From Bradyrhizobium sp. CSS354 (GTDB lineage Bacteria > Pseudomonadota > Alphaproteobacteria > Rhizobiales > Xanthobacteraceae), in assembly GCF_029051725.1 (NCBI RefSeq), contig NZ_JAACFU010000012.1, forward strand, positions 119,639-183,638: DNA of 64,000 bases, in the 5' to 3' direction. The stretch's first letter is position 1. The number at the start of each line of letters is the position of its first letter. This document shows, one piece after another, positions 26,957 to 34,488 of this stretch. The notes under the pieces were generated by a model, which saw only the letters and a list, made by a program, of their open reading frames with translations, had not been told where the DNA came from and searched no databases. A program made the translations under genes and the position numbers.

Positions 26957-27841
26957 ATGGACCGCCTTGAAGCCATGCATGTTTTCGTCACCGTCGCCGA
27001 CCTGCGCGGCTTCGCGCCGGCGGCACGAAAGCTGCGGCTGTCGCCCTCCGCGGTGACGCGGCTGATCGCAGCGCTGGAGGAGCATCTCGGCGCGCGGCTG
27101 TTGCAGCGGACCACCCGACAAGTGACCCTGACCGACGTCGGCACGCGCTATCTGGAGCGCGCGCGTCGGATCCTGGCCGATGTCGAGGAGGCCGACGGCT
27201 CGGCACGGGAGGAGCGCAACCGGCCGAGCGGGCGGCTGGTGGTGTCGGCCCCGGTCGGCTTCGGCCGGCTCCATGTCGGACCTGTCATGATCGCCTACCT
27301 CAAGCGCTATCCCGAGGTCGCCTGCGAATTGCGGCTGTCGGACAACCTCGTCAATCTGGTGGAAGACGCCGTCGATGTCGCGGTGCGGATCGGCCATCTC
27401 GCCGACTCCTCCCTCGTCGCGCGCCAGGTCGGCGAGATGCGGCGGATCGTGGTGGCGACGCCAGGCTATCTGAAGCGCCATGGCGAGCCGAAGACGCCGG
27501 AGGCACTGCTCGCGCACCAGACCATCGCTTTCGGTCCATCCGCCAGCTGGCGCTTCGTGCAGGACGGCCGCGACATCGAGGTGGCGCCGAATCCACGCTT
27601 CGCCAGCAACAGCGCCGACGCCGCCCTGCAATATGCCGAGGCCGGCGGCGGCGTGACCCGGGTGCTGGCCTATCAGGCCGCCGAGGTCTTGCGGCGCGGG
27701 CGGCTCAGAATCGTGTTGGCGAAATACGAGCAGCCGGCGCTGCCGATTCACATCGTCTACCCGACCTCGCGCCTGCTCTCCGCCAAGGTGCGCGCCTTCG
27801 TCGATCTCGTGGTGGAGACCGCGGAGTGGAGGTTTGGGTGA
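26957..27841 (+). CDS. LysR family transcriptional regulator
   Basis: A 294-residue LysR regulator. The N-terminal helix-turn-helix begins M-D-R-L-E-A-M-H-V-F-V-T-V-A-D and includes L-S-P-S-A-V-T-R-L-I-A-A-L-E-E-H-L-G near residues 30-47. A linker helix and periplasmic-binding-like effector domain follow. The ATG at 26957 is chosen because the HTH begins directly; an upstream in-frame start at 26921 would cover the operator. It is divergent from the FMN-binding protein gene. Confidence 0.9.
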   Translation: MDRLEAMHVFVTVADLRGFAPAARKLRLSPSAVTRLIAALEEHLGARLLQRTTRQVTLTDVGTRYLERARRILADVEEADGSAREERNRPSGRLVVSAPVGFGRLHVGPVMIAYLKRYPEVACELRLSDNLVNLVEDAVDVAVRIGHLADSSLVARQVGEMRRIVVATPGYLKRHGEPKTPEALLAHQTIAFGPSASWRFVQDGRDIEVAPNPRFASNSADAALQYAEAGGGVTRVLAYQAAEVLRRGRLRIVLAKYEQPALPIHIVYPTSRLLSAKVRAFVDLVVETAEWRFG

Positions 27842-27845
27842 CAAC

Positions 27846-27926
27846 TGTCATTCCGGGGCGGTCCGCAGGACCGAACCCGGAATCTCGAGATTCCGGGTTC
27901 TCGCTTCGCGAGCCCCGGAATGACAA
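27846..27926. repeat. Palindromic intergenic element, family E
   Basis: GTCATTCCGGGGC at one end and GCCCCGGAATGAC at the other. Inside, CCCGGAATCT and AGATTCCGGG form a 22-base perfect palindrome with the bases CG at its centre. It lies between the convergent LysR and thioesterase genes and could act as a two-way terminator. Confidence 0.75.
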
Positions 27927-28346
27927 CTATCCTTTCTTCGGCACGACGCGAAAGGTGCCGCTGGCGCGCGCGATCACGGCGTCGTCGGCCTTCGCGAGGC
28001 ACTGCGCGAAACAGATCGTGCTGCCGGTCTTGATCGCCTCACCCTCGACCGCGAGCCATTGGCCGATCTCGCCGGCGCCGACATAGTCGACCGACAGCGA
28101 GATCGTGACCAACGAGGTCGCCCAGCCCGTCGCCTGCGCGCAGCTGTAACCCATGGCGGCATCGGCCAACGCGGCGATCAGGCCGCCATGGATCAGCCCG
28201 CGTGCATTGGTGTGCGGCTTTGCCAGCCGCAATCCCACGGTGACGCCGTTGTCGGTCTTCCTGGAGTAAAGCGGCTCCCAGGGGTCGGTGAGTGGGGCCT
28301 TGCGAAAATGCGGCTCGAAGCCGGCGGGAATGTCGGTGCTGGTCAT
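27927..28346 (-). CDS. PaaI-type hotdog thioesterase
   Basis: A 139-residue hotdog-fold protein with the PaaI/YdiI motif H-G-G-L-I-A-A-L-A-D-A-A-M-G near residue 53, which holds the helix and catalytic acid region. The length is normal for the family. It hydrolyses acyl- or aryl-CoA thioesters; in an aromatic degradation block it may release CoA from stalled phenylacetyl- or hydroxybenzoyl-type thioesters. It is transcribed as a single gene, convergent with the LysR gene and followed upstream by a family F palindrome. Confidence 0.85.
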   Translation of the reverse strand: MTSTDIPAGFEPHFRKAPLTDPWEPLYSRKTDNGVTVGLRLAKPHTNARGLIHGGLIAALADAAMGYSCAQATGWATSLVTISLSVDYVGAGEIGQWLAVEGEAIKTGSTICFAQCLAKADDAVIARASGTFRVVPKKG

Positions 28347-28456
28347 GTCTGTCTCGCGTTGGTGGCTGCCGCCATTGAACGCGAGGGACGTGACGGTTGC
28401 ATCACCTACAAAGTTTTAAACGGAATTTGCGCGGGTGTTTGAAATGGTCTCCCCCC

Positions 28457-28544
28457 TGTCATTGCGAGGAGCGTAGCGACGAAGCAATCCAGTCTCCCAC
28501 TGCGGAGGGATTCTGGATTGCTTCGCTACGCTCGCAATGACGGG
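28457..28544. repeat. Palindromic intergenic element, family F
   Basis: GTCATTGCGAGGAGCGTAGC at one end and GCTACGCTCGCAATGAC at the other, with GAAGCAATCCAG / CTGGATTGCTTC inner arms. It sits between the thioesterase start and the end of pobA. Confidence 0.8.
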
Positions 28545-28566
28545 GGTATGCGGTACGGGCCGCGCC

Positions 28567-29736
28567 CTAAAACGGCAGCCCCACATAGTTCTCCGACAGC
28601 GATGTCATCGCTGCCTGCGACTGCGTGACGTAGTCGAGTTCGGCGAGCTGGATGCGCGCGCCGATCGTGCCGGTGTCGGGGAATTTGTGCAGCATCGAGG
28701 TCATCCACCAGGAGAAGCGCACGGCTTTCCAGACCCGCGCCAATGCCTTCGCCGAATAGGCGTCGATGCCGGCGCTGGATTTTTCGTCGTAGAACTCGCG
28801 GAATGCGCTCGACAGATAATGCGCGTCGCTGGCCGCCAGGTTCAGCCCCTTGGCGCCGGTCGGCGGCACGATATGGGCGGCGTCGCCGCACAGGAACATT
28901 TTGCCGAAGCGCATCGGCTCGGCGACGAAGCTGCGCAAGGGCGCAATGCTCTTCTCGATCGAGGGGCCCGTGATCAGGCTGTCGGCGGCGTCCTGGTCGA
29001 GCCGGCGCCTGAGCTCGTCCCAGAAACGGTCGTCCGGCCATTGGTCGACATGGTCGTCCAGCGCGCACTGCACATAGTACCGGCTGCGTTTGGTCGAACG
29101 CATGGTGCAGAGCGCAAAGCCGCGGGCGTGGTTGGAATAGATCAGCTCATGGCTGACCGGCGGCGTATCCGAGAGGATGCCGAGCCAGCCGAACGGGTAG
29201 ATGCGCTCGAACTCCTCGATCGCCGAAGCCGGAACGCTGGCGCGGCTGATGCCGTGAAAGCCGTCGCAGCCGGCGATGAAATCGCAATCGATGGTGTGGG
29301 TGACGCCATCCTTCACGTAGGTTACGCGCGGGTGACTGCCGTCGAAATCATGCGGCTGCACGTCCCTGGCCTCGTAGACCGAGGTGAGGCCGGCGGCGTT
29401 GCGCGCATTCATCAGATCCAGCGTGACCTCGGTCTGGCCGTAGATCATGACCGTCTTGCCGGTCGCAGCCTTCATGTCGATGCGGTGCCGGCGCCCCGAG
29501 AAGGCGAGCTCGATCCCTTCATGCACCAGCCCTTCGGCATGCGCCCGCGCGCCGGCGCCGATTTGGTCGAGCAGCGCAACGGTTCCCTCCTCCAGCAGCC
29601 CGGCACGGATGCGGCCGAGCACATAATCGGGGCTCTGCCGCTCCAGAATGACATTGTCGATGCCGTAACGGTGCAGCAGTTGCCCAAGCAACAATCCAGC
29701 CGGCCCTGCCCCGATGATTGCGACTTTTGTCCGCAA
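28567..29736 (-). CDS. pobA: 4-hydroxybenzoate 3-monooxygenase
   Basis: A 389-residue FAD monooxygenase that hydroxylates 4-hydroxybenzoate to protocatechuate with NAD(P)H and O2. The N-terminal dinucleotide motif G-A-G-P-A-G is at residues 9-14, followed by R-I-R-A-G-L-L-E-E-G-T near 43. The FAD/ribityl motif G-D-A-A-H-I-V-P-P-T-G-A-K-G lies near 285. The start chosen is TTG at 29736 because GGAGGAG lies about 8 bases ahead and the protein then begins R-T-K-V-A-I-I-G, as in known PobA. A longer frame to 29799 would cross the operator-like site. It is divergent from the TRAP transporter operon and provides the entry into the beta-ketoadipate pathway. Confidence 0.95.
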   Translation of the reverse strand: MRTKVAIIGAGPAGLLLGQLLHRYGIDNVILERQSPDYVLGRIRAGLLEEGTVALLDQIGAGARAHAEGLVHEGIELAFSGRRHRIDMKAATGKTVMIYGQTEVTLDLMNARNAAGLTSVYEARDVQPHDFDGSHPRVTYVKDGVTHTIDCDFIAGCDGFHGISRASVPASAIEEFERIYPFGWLGILSDTPPVSHELIYSNHARGFALCTMRSTKRSRYYVQCALDDHVDQWPDDRFWDELRRRLDQDAADSLITGPSIEKSIAPLRSFVAEPMRFGKMFLCGDAAHIVPPTGAKGLNLAASDAHYLSSAFREFYDEKSSAGIDAYSAKALARVWKAVRFSWWMTSMLHKFPDTGTIGARIQLAELDYVTQSQAAMTSLSENYVGLPF

Positions 29737-29800
29737 TACTTGCTCCTCCCGATCCTGTAGGCTTTCGTCGCGGCTCGCTTGTCGCAGCCGTCCGCGCACG

Positions 29801-29819
29801 ATAATTATATCATATAACG
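29801..29819 (-). promoter_or_regulatory. Operator-like site overlapping the pobA -10 box
   Basis: Read on the minus strand it is CGTTATATGATATAATTAT and contains a perfect TATAAT. It matches the site ahead of the enoyl-CoA hydratase gene (33644-33662) at 15 of 19 positions. It lies 65 bases from the pobA start. Confidence 0.65.
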
Positions 29820-29880
29820 GTTGGGCAAAAGGGAGTGCGCGGCGGCACGTCGCGCCAGTTCCGGCTTGAACGCGCCGGCC

Positions 29881-29906
29881 AATTAGATAACATGTTAATT
29901 AACGAG
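29881..29906 (+). promoter_or_regulatory. AT-rich control site ahead of the TRAP operon
   Basis: AACATGTT at 29889 and TTAATTAA at 29895 are overlapping palindromes in an AT-rich stretch that stands out from the GC-rich surroundings. Its reverse complement keeps CGTTA and AACAT in the same spacing as the site at 33644. The site is weaker than the others. Confidence 0.4.
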
Positions 29907-29950
29907 ACCGGGCCATCGAAGCCCGCCGTCAAAAGAGGGAGAGACGCGTG

Positions 29951-30967
29951 ATGAGGAAAGCCTGTCTGGCGTTGCTGCTGGCAGCAAGCGTGAGCCCTGC
30001 GTTCGCGCAGGACAAGACCTTCGATTTGAAGATCTCCCACTGGGTGCCGGCCTCGCATCCGCTGCAGAAATCGCTCGAGGACTGGGCCGCCGCGGTCGAG
30101 AAGGATTCCGGCGGCACCATCAAGGGCAAGGTGTTTCCGGCCCAGCAGATGGGCAAGGCGTTCGATCATTACGACATGGCGCGCGACGGCATCGCCGACG
30201 TCACCTATGTCAATCCCGGCTACCAGCCCGGCCGCTTCCCGATCATCGGCGCCGGCGAGCTGCCGTTCCTGATCTCGGATGCCAAGGGCGGCTCGATGGG
30301 GCTGGACGCCTGGTATCGCAAATACGCCGAGAAGGAGATGAAGGACGTCAAATACTGCCTCGCCTTCGTCCACTCGCCCTCCTCCTTCCATTCCAAGACC
30401 AAGAAGATCGTGATGCCGGAGGACGTGAAGGGCCTGAAGATCCGCCCCGCTCACGCCACCATGGCGAATTTCGTCACCTCGCTCGGCGGCACCAATGTGC
30501 AGTCCTCCGCGCCCGAAGTGCGCGACATCATCGAGCGCGGCGTCGCCGACGGCGTCACCTTCCCCTGGGGATCGCTGGTGCTGTTCGGCATCGACAAGGT
30601 GACCAAGTACGACATGGAGGCGCCGCTCTACACCACGACGTTCGTGTTCGTGATGAACAAGGACAAGTACAATGCGATGTCCGACAAGCAGAAGGCCGCG
30701 ATCGACAAGAATTGCACGGTCGAGATGGCAGGCGTCGTCGGCGAGCACTGGGGCAAGTTCGAGGATGCCGGCATCGACAAGGTCAAGGCGGAGACCAGCC
30801 ACGAGGTCTACAAGCTGACGCCTGAGCAGACCGCCGCCTGGAAGAAGGCCGCCGAGCCGCTGGTGAAGACCTGGAGTGACGGCGCGAAGAAGACCGGCGC
30901 GGATCCGGACGCGGCGCTTAGCGAGCTGAAGGCCTCGCTGAAGAAGTACAACGCGCTGGCGGAGTAG
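29951..30967 (+). CDS. TRAP transporter solute-binding protein, DctP family
   Basis: A 338-residue periplasmic binding protein. It has a signal peptide ending P-A-F-A before Q-D-K-T-F-D. The mature start D-L-K-I-S-H-W-V-P is typical of DctP, and a conserved arginine occurs in G-L-K-I-R-P-A near residue 163, where DctP proteins bind the ligand carboxylate. ATG at 29951 is used; GTG one codon earlier is equally possible behind GAGGGAGAG. The first of three TRAP genes, divergent from pobA. By context it should bind a hydroxycinnamate or related aromatic acid, like Rhodopseudomonas TarP; this is inferred. Confidence 0.9.
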   Translation: MRKACLALLLAASVSPAFAQDKTFDLKISHWVPASHPLQKSLEDWAAAVEKDSGGTIKGKVFPAQQMGKAFDHYDMARDGIADVTYVNPGYQPGRFPIIGAGELPFLISDAKGGSMGLDAWYRKYAEKEMKDVKYCLAFVHSPSSFHSKTKKIVMPEDVKGLKIRPAHATMANFVTSLGGTNVQSSAPEVRDIIERGVADGVTFPWGSLVLFGIDKVTKYDMEAPLYTTTFVFVMNKDKYNAMSDKQKAAIDKNCTVEMAGVVGEHWGKFEDAGIDKVKAETSHEVYKLTPEQTAAWKKAAEPLVKTWSDGAKKTGADPDAALSELKASLKKYNALAE

Positions 30968-30986
30968 CTCTTCGTCGAAACACATG

Positions 30987-31012
30987 CGGCGGCGGGATGC
31001 ATCTCGCCGCCG
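30987..31012 (+). other. Long hairpin between TRAP binding-protein and permease genes
   Basis: CGGCGGCGGGATGCATC and TCGCCGCCG pair into an almost perfect 26-base palindrome with one G-T pair, 20 bases after the binding-protein stop. There is no T run, so it looks like an mRNA end-stabilising or partial attenuation hairpin rather than a full terminator. Confidence 0.55.
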
Positions 31013-31100
31013 TTGTTCTGCAAGCGGGTCGAGACGCGAGGAACGCATTGCGCGTACTCTCCCTCTCCCGCCCGAGGATGGCATCTCTTAGGAAGCTCCC

Positions 31101-31610
31101 ATGAAGCGCGCCTGGATGGATCGCATTATCGATTCGATCGAATGGATTGCCGCGGCTTTCGTCGGCATCGTCGCGCTCGACATCTTCCTGTCGGTGCTGC
31201 TGCGCAACACGCTGAACTATGCGATTCCGGATAGCTTCGACATCGGCCGCATGCTGCTCGGCATCCTTATCTTCTGGGGTATCGCCGCAACCTCCTATCG
31301 TGGCACCCACATCACGGTCGACCTGGTCTGGGGCAATGTCGGGCCGCGCTACCAGCGCTGGATCGACGTGTTCGCGACTCTGGTGCTGCTGTTCGTCGTG
31401 ACCGTCCAGACCTGGACGCTGTTCGACAAGGTCCGCGGCACTTACAACGACAACGTCCAGACCTTCGACATGCACATGCCGACCTGGCCTTTCTTCGCGA
31501 TCGCATGGATCGGCGACGTCTCCGCCGTGCTGCTGATCGCGATCCGCACCTACCGGTTGATCTTCCATCCCGAAGAGATGCACGACCCCAAGCTGAAGGC
31601 GACGGAGTAA
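31101..31610 (+). CDS. TRAP transporter small permease, DctQ family
   Basis: A 169-residue membrane protein with four hydrophobic segments. It carries the DctQ pattern R-M-L-L-G-I-L-I-F-W-G-I-A-A-T-S-Y-R-G near residue 47, followed by H-I-T-V-D-L. It supports the large DctM subunit. The DctM gene begins 2 bases after its stop codon. The length is normal for the family. Confidence 0.9.
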   Translation: MKRAWMDRIIDSIEWIAAAFVGIVALDIFLSVLLRNTLNYAIPDSFDIGRMLLGILIFWGIAATSYRGTHITVDLVWGNVGPRYQRWIDVFATLVLLFVVTVQTWTLFDKVRGTYNDNVQTFDMHMPTWPFFAIAWIGDVSAVLLIAIRTYRLIFHPEEMHDPKLKATE

Positions 31611-31612
31611 TC

Positions 31613-32932
31613 ATGAGCACCGATGCCGTCGCCGTTATCGGCTTTGTTTCCCTGTTCGCCCTGATGCTGCTGCGCGTGCCCGTCGGCATGGCCATGGGCC
31701 TCGTCGGCGTCTCCGGCTTCTCCTATCTCGTCGGCGCCACGCCGGCGCTGAAGCTGGTCGGCCAGACCTCGATGCGCACGGTGACCGACTACACCTTCGG
31801 CGTCATTCCGATGTTTTTGCTGATGGGCTCCTTCGTCAGCAATTCCGGCATGAGCCGCGAGCTGTTCCGCGCCGCCAACGGCTTTGTGGGCCATTTGCGC
31901 GGCGGACTCGGCATCGCCACCGTCGGTGCCTGCGGCGGCTTTGCCGCGATCTGCGGCTCTTCGGTCGCCACCGCAGCGACCTTCTCCGCGGTCGCTTATC
32001 CCGAGATGCGCCGCTTCGGCTATCCGCAATCGTTTGCCACCGGCGTGATCGCGGCCGGCGGCACGCTGGGCGCGATGCTGCCGCCTTCCACGGTGCTCGC
32101 CGTCTACGGCATCATCACCGAGCAGGACATCGGCAAGCTGTTCATCGCCGGCATCATCCCGGGCATCCTGGCGATGACCATGTACATGATCACGATCTTC
32201 CTGATCGGCTATTTCCGGCCCGACTTCCTGCCCAAGGGCAAGGTGACGCCGTGGCGCGAGCGCTTCGCCGGCCTGAAGGACATCTGGGCGCCGGTGCTGC
32301 TGTTCGTGTTCGTGATCGGCGGCCTTTACGGCCTGCCCTATCTGCCGCGCTTCACCCCGACGGAAGCCGGCGGCGTCGGCGCTGCCGGCGCCTTCATCAT
32401 CGGCGTGGCGACCGGCCGCCTCGACCGCGAGAAGATTCTGGCCTCGCTGCTCCAGGCAACGCGCACGGCGGCCGCCGTGTTCACCGTGCTGATCGGCGCT
32501 CTGATCTTCGGCTATTTCCTCACGGTGACGCAGACCCCGCAGAAAGTGACGGAATTCCTCACCGGCCTCGGCCTGGGCCCCTACGGCGTGCTGGCGCTGA
32601 TCATGGTGATGTATCTCGTGCTCGGCTGCCTGATGGACGCCATGGCGATGATCATCCTCACCGTGCCGATCATCTTCCCCGTGATCATGCATCTCGGTTT
32701 CGACCCGATCTGGTTCGGCGTCATCATCGTCATGACGGTCGAGCTCGGCCTGATCCATCCGCCGGTGGGCATGAACGTCTTTGTCATCAAGAGCGTGGTG
32801 AAGGACGTCTCCTTCTCCACAATTTTCAAGGGCGTGATTCCGTTCGTGGCGACAGACCTCGTGCGCCTGGTGATCCTGATCGCCTTCCCGTTGCTGGCGA
32901 CTTGGCTGCCGACGCGGATGATGGCGCATTGA
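31613..32932 (+). CDS. TRAP transporter large permease, DctM family
   Basis: A 439-residue, highly hydrophobic sodium-coupled transporter with about twelve membrane segments. It has the family pattern S-G-M-S-R-E-L near residue 77, G-G-F-A-A-I-C-G-S-S-V-A-T-A near 110 and P-P-S-T-V-L-A-V-Y-G near 156. A late D-A-M-A-M-I-I-L-T-V-P-I lies near residue 344. Together with the DctP and DctQ genes it makes a complete high-affinity uptake system. The DUF3237 gene follows 11 bases later. Confidence 0.93.
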   Translation: MSTDAVAVIGFVSLFALMLLRVPVGMAMGLVGVSGFSYLVGATPALKLVGQTSMRTVTDYTFGVIPMFLLMGSFVSNSGMSRELFRAANGFVGHLRGGLGIATVGACGGFAAICGSSVATAATFSAVAYPEMRRFGYPQSFATGVIAAGGTLGAMLPPSTVLAVYGIITEQDIGKLFIAGIIPGILAMTMYMITIFLIGYFRPDFLPKGKVTPWRERFAGLKDIWAPVLLFVFVIGGLYGLPYLPRFTPTEAGGVGAAGAFIIGVATGRLDREKILASLLQATRTAAAVFTVLIGALIFGYFLTVTQTPQKVTEFLTGLGLGPYGVLALIMVMYLVLGCLMDAMAMIILTVPIIFPVIMHLGFDPIWFGVIIVMTVELGLIHPPVGMNVFVIKSVVKDVSFSTIFKGVIPFVATDLVRLVILIAFPLLATWLPTRMMAH

Positions 32933-32943
32933 GAGGTGAAGCG

Positions 32944-33405
32944 ATGACTACGCCAGCGCTGGAAACCAAATACGTCTTTACCGTCACCGCACGCATCGGC
33001 AACGTCGTCACGGCCGGCGAGACCGGCATCGGCATCCGCCGCATCATCCCGATCATCGGCGGCGAGGTCTCGGGCGCGATCACCGGCAAGGTGCTGCCGT
33101 TCGGCGCGGACTTCCAGACCATCCGCCCGAACGAGCTGATTGATCTCGAAGCGAAGTACGCCTTCGAAACCGACGACGGCGCCATCGTCTATGTCGAGAA
33201 CAAGGGCATGCGCTTCGGCCCGGTCGAGCTGTTGCAAAAGCTCAAGCGCGGCGAGCCGGTGGATCCCAAACTGATCTATTTCCGCACCGTGCCGAAGTTC
33301 GAGACCGGGCATGAGAAGTACCGCTGGCTGATGGAGCACATTTTTGTGGGTTCAGCAGCGCGGCATGCGGATCGCGTCGTGATCGACGTGCATCAGGTGA
33401 TGTGA
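32944..33405 (+). CDS. DUF3237 (UPF0311) family protein
   Basis: A 153-residue cytoplasmic protein matching the DUF3237 pattern: a beta-rich N-terminus, G-G-E-V-S-G-A-I-T-G-K-V-L-P-F-G-A-D near residue 40, Y-V-E-N-K-G-M-R near 83, and Y-F-R-T-V-P-K-F-E-T near 116. It is co-transcribed with the TRAP genes (11-base gap, AGGTGAAG ribosome site). The family has no firmly assigned reaction that I know of; it recurs near aromatic and terpenoid catabolism genes, and a binding or lipocalin-like role has been suggested for the fold. Function here unknown. Confidence 0.8.
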   Translation: MTTPALETKYVFTVTARIGNVVTAGETGIGIRRIIPIIGGEVSGAITGKVLPFGADFQTIRPNELIDLEAKYAFETDDGAIVYVENKGMRFGPVELLQKLKRGEPVDPKLIYFRTVPKFETGHEKYRWLMEHIFVGSAARHADRVVIDVHQVM

Positions 33406-33447
33406 GAACACAGGCCTTAGGGTCAAGTCGGCTCCACATACTCCGCT

Positions 33448-33577
33448 CGTCGTCCCGGCGAAGGCCGGGACCCATACCGCGGAAATCCATCGATTGCGGA
33501 TGGTCTGAGCACTTAACGACTGTCGTCGCCAAACTTCTCCCGGTGGATTTTGGGTCCCGGCCTTCGCCGGGACGACA
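33448..33577. repeat. Palindromic intergenic element, family B copy 2
   Basis: The outer arms are GTCGTCCCGGCGAAGGCCG and CGGCCTTCGCCGGGACGAC. The interior shares recognisable blocks (CATACCGCG, CGATTGC, GCCAAACTTCTCC) with the copy at 46553-46700, so the whole unit is related, not just the ends. Confidence 0.85.
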
Positions 33578-33643
33578 TAGTATCTTGGAGCAAGGCTCTA
33601 CCGACCTTGAAACTGCCCTTCCCTCCTTGACTCCCCCTGAATT

Positions 33644-33662
33644 CGTTATACAACATAACTAT
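33644..33662 (+). promoter_or_regulatory. Operator-like site ahead of the hydroxycinnamoyl-CoA operon
   Basis: CGTTATACAACATAACTAT contains GTTAT-N5-ATAAC inverted arms. It ends 16 bases before the hydratase ATG and follows a possible -35 TTGACT at 33627. It matches the pobA site at 15 of 19 positions. Confidence 0.7.
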
Positions 33663-33678
33663 TCTGACAAGGACGCAA

Positions 33679-34488
33679 ATGACACAGGGAAACGCCGAGA
33701 CCGCTGACGCGGGCGCCTCCGGGCTTTTGAGGATCGAGCGGGCGGACCGGGTTTTGACCGTCGGTCTGAATCGGCCGGCCAAGCGCAATGCGCTCAACGA
33801 CGGCATCATCCTGGAAATCGGCGAGTGTTTTGCGTCCCTGCCCGAGGATATCGGCGCGGTCGTCATCCACGGCATCGGCGACCATTTTTCCAGCGGTCTC
33901 GACCTCTCCGAACTGACCGACCATGATGCCACCGGCGGCCTTCTCCATTCCCAGATGTGGCACCGGGTGTTCGATCGCATCCAGTACAGCCGGGTGCCCG
34001 TGATCGCGGCGCTCAGGGGCGCCGTGATCGGCGGCGGGCTGGAGCTCGCCTGTGCGGCGCATATCCGTGTCGCCGAACCCTCGACCTATTTCGCGCTGCC
34101 GGAGGGGCAGCGCGGCATCTTCGTCGGTGGCGGCGGTTCGGTGCGCCTGCCGCGGCTGATCGGTGTCGCCAGGATGATGGACATGATGCTGACCGGCCGC
34201 GTCTATTCCGCGACTGAAGGCACCTCCTACGGCTTTGCGCAATATGTCACGGAAGCCGGCAACGGACTCGGCAAGGCGATGGAGCTTGCGACCAAGGTCG
34301 CCTCCAACGCGCCGCTGACGAATTTCGCCGTGCTCCAGGCACTGCCGATGATCGCGGAGGCCAATCCGCAGACCGGCCTGTTGATGGAATCGCTGATGGC
34401 GACGGTGGCGCAGAGCGACAAGGAAGCAAAACGCAGGATCCGCGAGTTCCTCGAGCACAAGACCGCAAAGGTAAAGCCGAAATCATGA
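33679..34488 (+). CDS. Enoyl-CoA hydratase/isomerase family, hydroxycinnamoyl-CoA hydratase candidate
   Basis: A 269-residue crotonase. It has the S-S-G-L-D-L-S-E-L oxyanion region near residue 72, G-A-V-I-G-G-G-L-E-L-A near 114 and the A-L-P-E-G-Q-R-G-I-F block near 139 with the usual catalytic glutamate. ATG at 33679 with AAGGA upstream. It overlaps the synthase gene by 4 bases (ATGA), so both are made together. Feruloyl/coumaroyl-CoA hydratases are crotonases in exactly this context. Whether it also cleaves the product to the aldehyde (CouA/Ech type) or only hydrates it (Agrobacterium type) cannot be decided from sequence. Confidence 0.85.
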   Translation: MTQGNAETADAGASGLLRIERADRVLTVGLNRPAKRNALNDGIILEIGECFASLPEDIGAVVIHGIGDHFSSGLDLSELTDHDATGGLLHSQMWHRVFDRIQYSRVPVIAALRGAVIGGGLELACAAHIRVAEPSTYFALPEGQRGIFVGGGGSVRLPRLIGVARMMDMMLTGRVYSATEGTSYGFAQYVTEAGNGLGKAMELATKVASNAPLTNFAVLQALPMIAEANPQTGLLMESLMATVAQSDKEAKRRIREFLEHKTAKVKPKS

